Made by a program: the position numbers and the translations under genes. From positions 1 through 22,430 of the forward strand of contig JBEAOO010000025.1 of the NCBI GenBank assembly GCA_041164825.1: 22,430 bases of DNA, written 5' to 3'. The notes beneath the pieces were generated by a model. That model did not search any database. It was not told the DNA's origin and saw nothing but the letters and a program-made list of their open reading frames with translations. Shown here piece by piece: positions 17,722 to 22,430 of this stretch. This DNA is from JBEAOO01 sp041164825 (GTDB lineage: Bacteria > Pseudomonadota > Gammaproteobacteria > Burkholderiales > Burkholderiaceae_C). Positions within the stretch are counted from its first letter, which is position 1. Each line of letters opens with the position of its first letter.

Positions 17722-18321
17722 TCAGGCCTTCTTGTCCTCGCCGATCAACAGCTTGGTGTCCGACAGGTACATGTGCGGCGGCACTTCGAGGTTGTCGGGG
17801 GCCGGCTTGTTCTTGAACACGCGGCCCGCCAAGTCGAAGGTCGAGCCGTGGCAAGGGCACAGGAAACCGCCATTCCAGTCGTCGGGCAACGAGGGCTGGG
17901 CGCCGGGCTGGAACTTGTCGGACGGCGAGCAACCCAGGTGCGAGCAGATGCCCACAGCCACCAAATATTCGGGCTTGATCGAGCGTTGCGCGTTGCGTGC
18001 GTACTCGGGAGTGAGCTCCGCGGGCTTGCGCTCGGAGTTCGGGTCGGCCAGCAAGGGATCGTTTTTCGGCAGCGCAGCCAACTGCGCCTCAGTGCGACGG
18101 ATCACCCAGACCGGCTTGCCGCGCCATTCGACGGTCAGCTTTTCGCCGGCCTTGAGGCCACCAATGTCCACCTCGACCGGCGCTCCGGCAGCGCGCGCGC
18201 GCTCGGAGGGCTGGAAGGTACTGACAAACGGAACGGCCACTGCCGCGCCGCCCACCACGCCGGCACAGCCCGACGCAATGAGCCAGGTGCGCTTGCCGCT
18301 ATCGACTTGCTGGTCACTCAT
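17722..18321 (-). CDS. petA: Rieske iron-sulfur subunit of the bc1 complex
   Basis: A 199-residue protein with a short cytoplasmic start, a GKR-containing Tat-like N-terminal membrane anchor (about 12-35), a hinge region, and the Rieske cluster-binding boxes CSHLGC (C126, H128, C131) and CPCHGS (C155, C157, H158). The four [2Fe-2S] ligands (C126, H128, C155, H158) and the disulfide pair (C131, C157) are all present. It moves electrons from quinol bound at cytochrome b to cytochrome c1. GAGGA precedes the ATG by about 5 bases. It is the first gene of the operon; its promoter should lie in 18322-18523. A TAGAAT on the minus strand at 18363-18368 is a possible -10, but no suitable -35 accompanies it. 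Confidence 0.97.
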   Translation of the reverse strand: MSDQQVDSGKRTWLIASGCAGVVGGAAVAVPFVSTFQPSERARAAGAPVEVDIGGLKAGEKLTVEWRGKPVWVIRRTEAQLAALPKNDPLLADPNSERKPAELTPEYARNAQRSIKPEYLVAVGICSHLGCSPSDKFQPGAQPSLPDDWNGGFLCPCHGSTFDLAGRVFKNKPAPDNLEVPPHMYLSDTKLLIGEDKKA

Positions 18322-18453
18322 GGGGATCCTCGAAAGAGACTTCTGATCAGGGACAACCAGTCATTCTAACGGACTCGTCAAGCCCTCCCACCCGGGCGAC
18401 GCCCGGATTGCGACCCAGATCAAACCCAGGCAAGACAATGTCAGTTGAAGCAT

Positions 18454-18471
18454 TTGCGCCACACGGCGCAA
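18454..18471. other. Short perfect hairpin in the petA-mscL divergent gap
   Basis: TTGCGCC-ACAC-GGCGCAA forms a perfect 7-bp stem with a 4-nt loop, about midway in the 308-bp gap 18322-18629. A smaller stem CCGGGC-GAC-GCCCGG lies at 18392-18406. The rest of the gap holds only the mscL promoter. These may be operator-like dyads; no regulator can be named. Confidence 0.4.
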
Positions 18472-18523
18472 TGAATTGCCTCAATCGTCTCAATTTCGCA
18501 CTCATCCCCCCCCGATCAGGATG

Positions 18524-18551
18524 TTGACAGCTGTTAGTCAGGGGAGATACT
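18524..18551 (+). promoter_or_regulatory. Sigma-70 promoter of mscL
   Basis: A perfect -35 TTGACA (18524-18529) is followed after 16 bp by GATACT (18546-18551), four of six matching TATAAT. Transcription would start near 18558, giving a leader of about 70 nt before the mscL ATG. The -35 overlaps the 8-bp palindrome ACAGCTGT (18527-18534). Confidence 0.7.
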
Positions 18552-18629
18552 GCCGCCGGCGCCGCAGTTCGAGACATTTATCTCATGTCACGGGCGGCGG
18601 AAGACCGCAACATCCTTCAGGAGTTAAAC

Positions 18630-19043
18630 ATGAGTTTTGCGTCAGAGTTCAAAGAGTTCGCCCTCAAGGGCAATGTGATGGATCTCGCCGTCGGTGTGAT
18701 CATCGGTGGCGCCTTCGGCAAGATCGTGGACTCCATTGTTGGCGACCTGATCATGCCGATCGTCAGCAAGATCTTTGGTGGCCTGGACTTCTCCAGCTAC
18801 TACATCGCCCTGGCCGGCCAAGCCGCCGGCCTGTCGTTGGTCGATGCCAAAAAAGGCGGCGCGGTCTTTGCCTATGGCAATTTCATCACCATCGCCCTGA
18901 ACTTCGTCATCTTGGCATTCATCATCTTCATGATGGTCAAGCAAATGAACAAAATGAAGCGTGCCGAGCCGGCAGCGCCACCCGCCCCGACCCCAGAAGA
19001 CGTGGTGCTGCTGCGCGAAATTCGCGACGCCCTGCGCAAGTGA
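18630..19043 (+). CDS. mscL: Large-conductance mechanosensitive channel MscL
   Basis: A 137-residue protein, the usual size. It has the N-terminal amphipathic helix (MSFASEFKEFALKGN), TM1 (about 16-45) with NVMDLAVGVIIGGAFGKIV, the conserved pore region, a periplasmic loop, TM2 (about 74-100) and a C-terminal helical bundle (LLREIRDALRK). It is a homopentameric inner-membrane valve that opens under high membrane tension to release solutes during osmotic downshock. The start ATG at 18630 has AGGAG six bases before it; the frame is open to 18585, but that would add a non-homologous stretch. It is monocistronic, with its own promoter and terminator, and divergent from petA. Confidence 0.97.
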   Translation: MSFASEFKEFALKGNVMDLAVGVIIGGAFGKIVDSIVGDLIMPIVSKIFGGLDFSSYYIALAGQAAGLSLVDAKKGGAVFAYGNFITIALNFVILAFIIFMMVKQMNKMKRAEPAAPPAPTPEDVVLLREIRDALRK

Positions 19044-19073
19044 TCGGCGCGTAGTACGCGCTTACCAGTTGTG

Positions 19074-19102
19074 ACCGCGCCGGCGCAAAGCCGGCGCGGT
19101 TT
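19074..19102 (+). terminator. Intrinsic terminator of mscL
   Basis: A perfect 11-bp GC-rich stem, ACCGCGCCGGC (19074-19084) with GCCGGCGCGGT (19090-19100), has a 5-nt loop GCAAA and a short T-run (TTT at 19100-19102). It lies 31 bp after the mscL stop. The T-run is short, but the stem is very stable. Confidence 0.78.
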
Positions 19103-19179
19103 CGTCGCGGTGCACCGGGGTTTGGAGTGATACTTCACGCTCTGAACCCCTGCGCCCTTTCACCGCGGCCCCAGCCCTG

Positions 19180-21663
19180 ATGTCCTCCAGTGAAGCCCGT
19201 CTGCCCGTCGCCCTGTCGGCGGCCATCAGTCTGGTCAACACCACGGCCAACGCGGTGGTGGACCGCTTGTGTGTGTCACTGGGCGGCCAAGTGCAGCTCA
19301 GCTTGCGCGCTGCCGAGCGCGAGGTGCTGTTCAATGCCCACCTCGATCTGACCCGCAAGAGTGGCCTGTTCCTGACCCGCTTCAGCGACGAACTGACGCG
19401 CCAAGTCCACGTCGACCTCCAACCGCGTGACAGCGCGCGCCGCCGCCCCGCCCCCACCACCGATTGGCAATCGCTGAGCTTGGTGGACGACCAGGAGGTG
19501 GAAGACCAGATGGTCGCCTCCCGGCTGGGCCAGGACATTGCCCACGCCTGCGAGTGGGAGCTGCGCGAAATGGCCACTTACGTGGCCGCCGTGCTCGGCT
19601 GGCCCCATGCCGACGAAGAGCGCAGCCCGCTGCGCGCCGAGGTGATCGGCCGCGCCATTGCCCGCGCCATTGACGCCATCACCGCAACCCCCGAGGCGCA
19701 AAAACTGCTGGCCCGAGAATTTGGCTTGGCCATGTCGCATGCCATGCCGGCTTGCTATCGCGAAATCTTGGGCAACCTGCAAGCCCGCGGCGTCAAACCC
19801 GTGGGCCTGCGCGTGCGCCCCTTGGACGTGACCGGTGGCGGGCACCACACCGGCCATGCCAACGCAGACAGCGGCATCCCCCGCAGCCGCGAGTTTGACA
19901 GCACCAGCGGCAGCGCCCGCGCCGCCCAGGGCCAGTTTGGCCACACCGGCCCCAGCGGCCTTCACAGAGGCGGCGGTGGCGGCGACGTGCAATTGATGGC
20001 GCTGTTGCGGCGCCTCACTGCGCTGGCCAGTCAGCCGGCCGACCTGGATGCACTCGGCCCGCACAGCAACTCGGGCATGAGCGCGGGCTTGGGCTCGAAT
20101 TCGGGCTTGGGCGGCTGGGCCTCGGGTGCGGCGCCTCTGCTGGGCCGGTTCGGTGGCGAGCACGGCGAGGGGCTGCCGCCGCTGATGGCGCCCAACCTGA
20201 TCCACGCCCACCGCGAGGCGCTGCGCGAGGCCTCACCGGGCCAGCTCAACCACCTGGTGATCGATGTGGTGGCCAGCCTGTTTGACCAGATCCTCTCCGA
20301 CAGCCGCGTGCCGCCGCAAATGGCCCGGCTGATGGCGCGGTTGCAGTTGCCCGTGCTGCGCGTGGCCCTGTCCGACGCCAGCTTCTTTTCGTCCCGCAAA
20401 CACCCGGTACGGCGTTTCGTCAATCGCTTGGCCTCGCTGGCTGGCGCGTTCGACGCCTTCGATGTCGACCCCGGCCGCCAATTTTTAGCGCAGGCCGAGG
20501 CGCTGGTGCAAGAGATCGTCGACGGCGACTTTGACCTGGTCGATGTCTACGCCAGCAAGCTGGTGCTGCTCGAATCCTTCATTGCCAGCCAAAGCCAGGA
20601 CGATGTGGAGCAGCGCACCGGCGCGGTGACGCTGTTCGAGAACAAGGAATCGGAGCTGCGCCTGCAGCAGCTCTACATGATGCAATTGCGCAATGCGCTG
20701 GCCAGCCTGCCGCTGCAAAACTACCTGCGCGACTTTTTGGCCGAGGTGTGGAGCCAAGTGCTGACCCAGGCTACGCGAGACCTCAAGCACCCCGAAAATC
20801 TGCTGCGGTTTCGCCAGGTTGGCGTCGACCTGGTGATGAGCGTGCAACCCAAAGGCCTGCCCAACCTGCGCAAGGCTTTTTTGATGCAGCTGCCTGCGTT
20901 GATGAAAAACCTCAACGACGGCCTGCAGCGCATCGGCTGGTCCGATGCGGCGCAAAAAGACTTTTTTGGCCTGCTGCTGCCGGCCCACGCCGAATCGCTC
21001 AAAGGCATGCCGCCGTCTGAGCTCGAACGGAACCTGCTGGTCAAACAACTCGAAGCGGTGTTCTCGGCCCCTTTGCCCCAAATCAACGCAGCCGGCTCAG
21101 AGAGCGCGCGCCAGTTGCCCGTGGGCGATGTGCGGGACGACACCCTGGAGCCGCGCCTGACGGCCGACGAAGCGCGCCGCGTTGGCCTGCTGTCCGACAG
21201 CGAGGTGCAAGCGCCCGCACCGGTGACCGAGCCCGACATCGACCTCAACGAGCCCGCCGACAGCGCCGCCCCGTTGCCCGCGTTTGAACTCGACATCAAC
21301 CTGGATCTGGTCAGCGCCGACCCAGCCGAGGCGCAGCGCGGCGCCCAGCTCATCGATCACATCAAGCTCGGTTTCGCCTACCAGATGCACTTGCAAGGCC
21401 GCTGGGAGAAAGTGCGTTTGAGCTACGTCAGCCCGGAGCGCGCCTTCTTTGTATTTGCGCACGGCCGCAAGTACCAAGAGACCTTGTCGGTCACCTCGCG
21501 CATGCTCACCCGCATGTGCGAGACCCAACGCGTGCGCGCCGTGGAAAGCGCCTACCTGATGGAACGCGCCACGGCCCGCGCCCGGCGCCAGTTGGCGGCC
21601 CTCAAAGCCCGCGGCGCGCGACCGGCCAGCGCCGCAGCCAGCGGCGGCACCACCCGGCACTGA
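19180..21663 (+). CDS. DUF1631 family protein, function unknown
   Basis: This 827-residue, predominantly helical protein has no signal peptide or obvious membrane segment. The N-terminal part (1-210) is alpha-helical. It is followed by a Gly/Ser-rich, probably disordered stretch (about 215-335) with a run of glycines near 265. The best-conserved block (about 365-420) contains VPPQMARLMARLQLPVLRVA and FFSSRKHPVRRF, the hallmark of DUF1631. A Pro/Asp/Ala-rich acidic linker (about 650-720) leads to a C-terminal domain (about 725-805), with WEKVRLSYVSPERAFFVFAH, which looks like a small beta-barrel. No enzymatic motif is recognised, and I assign no function. The ATG at 19180 has no clear Shine-Dalgarno. 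The gene follows the mscL terminator and converges with the pdxA-like gene, so it seems monocistronic. Composition matches the neighbours. Confidence 0.85.
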   Translation: MSSSEARLPVALSAAISLVNTTANAVVDRLCVSLGGQVQLSLRAAEREVLFNAHLDLTRKSGLFLTRFSDELTRQVHVDLQPRDSARRRPAPTTDWQSLSLVDDQEVEDQMVASRLGQDIAHACEWELREMATYVAAVLGWPHADEERSPLRAEVIGRAIARAIDAITATPEAQKLLAREFGLAMSHAMPACYREILGNLQARGVKPVGLRVRPLDVTGGGHHTGHANADSGIPRSREFDSTSGSARAAQGQFGHTGPSGLHRGGGGGDVQLMALLRRLTALASQPADLDALGPHSNSGMSAGLGSNSGLGGWASGAAPLLGRFGGEHGEGLPPLMAPNLIHAHREALREASPGQLNHLVIDVVASLFDQILSDSRVPPQMARLMARLQLPVLRVALSDASFFSSRKHPVRRFVNRLASLAGAFDAFDVDPGRQFLAQAEALVQEIVDGDFDLVDVYASKLVLLESFIASQSQDDVEQRTGAVTLFENKESELRLQQLYMMQLRNALASLPLQNYLRDFLAEVWSQVLTQATRDLKHPENLLRFRQVGVDLVMSVQPKGLPNLRKAFLMQLPALMKNLNDGLQRIGWSDAAQKDFFGLLLPAHAESLKGMPPSELERNLLVKQLEAVFSAPLPQINAAGSESARQLPVGDVRDDTLEPRLTADEARRVGLLSDSEVQAPAPVTEPDIDLNEPADSAAPLPAFELDINLDLVSADPAEAQRGAQLIDHIKLGFAYQMHLQGRWEKVRLSYVSPERAFFVFAHGRKYQETLSVTSRMLTRMCETQRVRAVESAYLMERATARARRQLAALKARGARPASAAASGGTTRH

Positions 21664-21692
21664 ACGCGCCCAGGCCGAGGTCAAGGCCCAGA

Positions 21693-22430
21693 TCAGGCGA
21701 CGCAGCGGCCGGCGGCCAACTGCCACGCCATGCGCACCGCGGCGGCCAAACTGGCCTCACTGGCCCGCCCCGTTCCGGCCAAGTCAAAGGCTGTGCCGTG
21801 GTCCGGGCTGGTGCGCACAAAGGGCAGGCCCAGCGTCACGTTCACGCCCTCTTCCACGCCCAGATACTTCACCGGAATCAGGCCGTGGTCGTGGGTCATG
21901 GCGACCACCATGTCGAACTCGCCCGGGTGACCCGGTGCATGGCGGGCGCGCATGAACACCGTGTCAGGTGCAAACGGCCCCTGCGCATCGATGCCCTCGG
22001 CGCGCGCGGCCGCAATGGCAGGCGCAATGAAGCGGATTTCTTCGTCGCCAAACAAGCCGCCCTCGCCTGCGTGCGGATTGAGTCCCGCCACGGCAATGCG
22101 CGGCTGAGTTTGGCCCCAGCCCTGTGCGGCCGTGTGAGCGATGCGCAGGGTCTGCAGCACGCCGTCAAAGTCCAGCGCATCAATCGCCTTGCGCAAGGAC
22201 ATGTGGATGGTCACCAGCACCGTGCGCAGCTCTGGGTTGGCCAACATCATGCGGACCGGCGCGGGTGCTGCGCCCTGCGCCGCCAGCGACTGCAGCATCT
22301 CGGTGTGGCCGGGGAACGGCACACCGGCCGCTGCCAGAGCTTCTTTGTGGATCGGCGCGGTGACGATGGCGCGCACGTCGCCGCCGCGTGCCAGCGACAC
22401 CGCGTGGCGAATGCAGGCCGCCGCCGCTGC
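21693..22430 (-). CDS. pdxA: PdxA-family 4-hydroxythreonine-4-phosphate dehydrogenase (5' end outside window)
   Basis: About 245 C-terminal residues are visible; the frame stays open to the right edge, so the N-terminus is missing. Conserved family motifs are present: VTAPIHKEAL, PFPGHTEML, LNPHAGEGGLFGDEE (metal-binding His), MTHDHGLIPVKY (metal-binding His) and the C-terminal GLPFVRTSPDHGTAFDLAGTG. PdxA oxidises 4-phosphohydroxy-L-threonine in the DXP-dependent pyridoxal phosphate pathway. The GGLFG and DHGLIPVKYLG variants differ from E. coli PdxA (GGHMG, DQGLPVLKY) and resemble PdxA2-like relatives that act on threonate phosphates. The exact substrate is therefore open, and the symbol is provisional. 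It converges with the DUF1631 gene, with 29 bp between the stop codons. Confidence 0.88.
   Translation of the reverse strand, partial: AAAAACIRHAVSLARGGDVRAIVTAPIHKEALAAAGVPFPGHTEMLQSLAAQGAAPAPVRMMLANPELRTVLVTIHMSLRKAIDALDFDGVLQTLRIAHTAAQGWGQTQPRIAVAGLNPHAGEGGLFGDEEIRFIAPAIAAARAEGIDAQGPFAPDTVFMRARHAPGHPGEFDMVVAMTHDHGLIPVKYLGVEEGVNVTLGLPFVRTSPDHGTAFDLAGTGRASEASLAAAVRMAWQLAAGRCVA

Overview
The window looks like ordinary chromosome of a high-GC betaproteobacterium, most likely Burkholderiales and perhaps Comamonadaceae-like. This is inferred from the strong G/C third-position bias, the petABC-sspA-sspB gene order, the beta-type cytochrome b motifs, the secA/M23/DUF721 neighbourhood and a DUF1631 gene. 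No phage, insertion sequence, CRISPR array or plasmid function is visible.

Layout. Bases 1-2809 (minus) hold an L-rhamnose catabolic operon: a fused rhamnulose-1-phosphate aldolase/short-chain dehydrogenase, then an L-rhamnose isomerase running off the left edge. A LysR-type regulator (3023-3946, plus) diverges from it across an AT-rich gap with a candidate operator. A dienelactone-hydrolase-family protein (3981-4736, minus) sits next to a divergent, large membrane hybrid histidine kinase (5006-8239, plus; MASE1-CHASE-PAS-HisKA-HATPase-REC). Bases 8240-8566 are non-coding but contain a perfect 16-bp tandem duplication and a perfect 20-bp inverted repeat.

Bases 8567-13955 hold housekeeping genes: rdgC, secA and an M23 peptidase (all minus), with a small DUF721/DciA-like gene diverging from the peptidase over only 15 bp. 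A tRNA-Thr(TGT) (13980-14055, minus) follows. Next come the ClpXP adaptor sspB, the RNA-polymerase-associated sspA, and the complete cytochrome bc1 operon petA-petB-petC (all minus), with an intrinsic terminator between petC and sspA. A divergent mscL (18630-19043, plus) has a clear sigma-70 promoter and a strong terminator. The window closes with an 827-residue DUF1631 protein (19180-21663, plus) and the C-terminal part of a PdxA-family dehydrogenase entering from the right edge (minus).

How the genes work together. RhaI and RhaD catalyse the isomerase step and the aldolase plus lactaldehyde-oxidation steps of rhamnose breakdown; the kinase is not in view. PetABC passes electrons from quinol to cytochrome c. 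SspB and SspA act in stress and protein quality control. SecA drives protein export. I found no convincing new multi-gene system. The least explained items are the DUF1631 protein, the orphan hybrid kinase, the intergenic repeats at 8280-8452 and the regulatory gap before rhaD.
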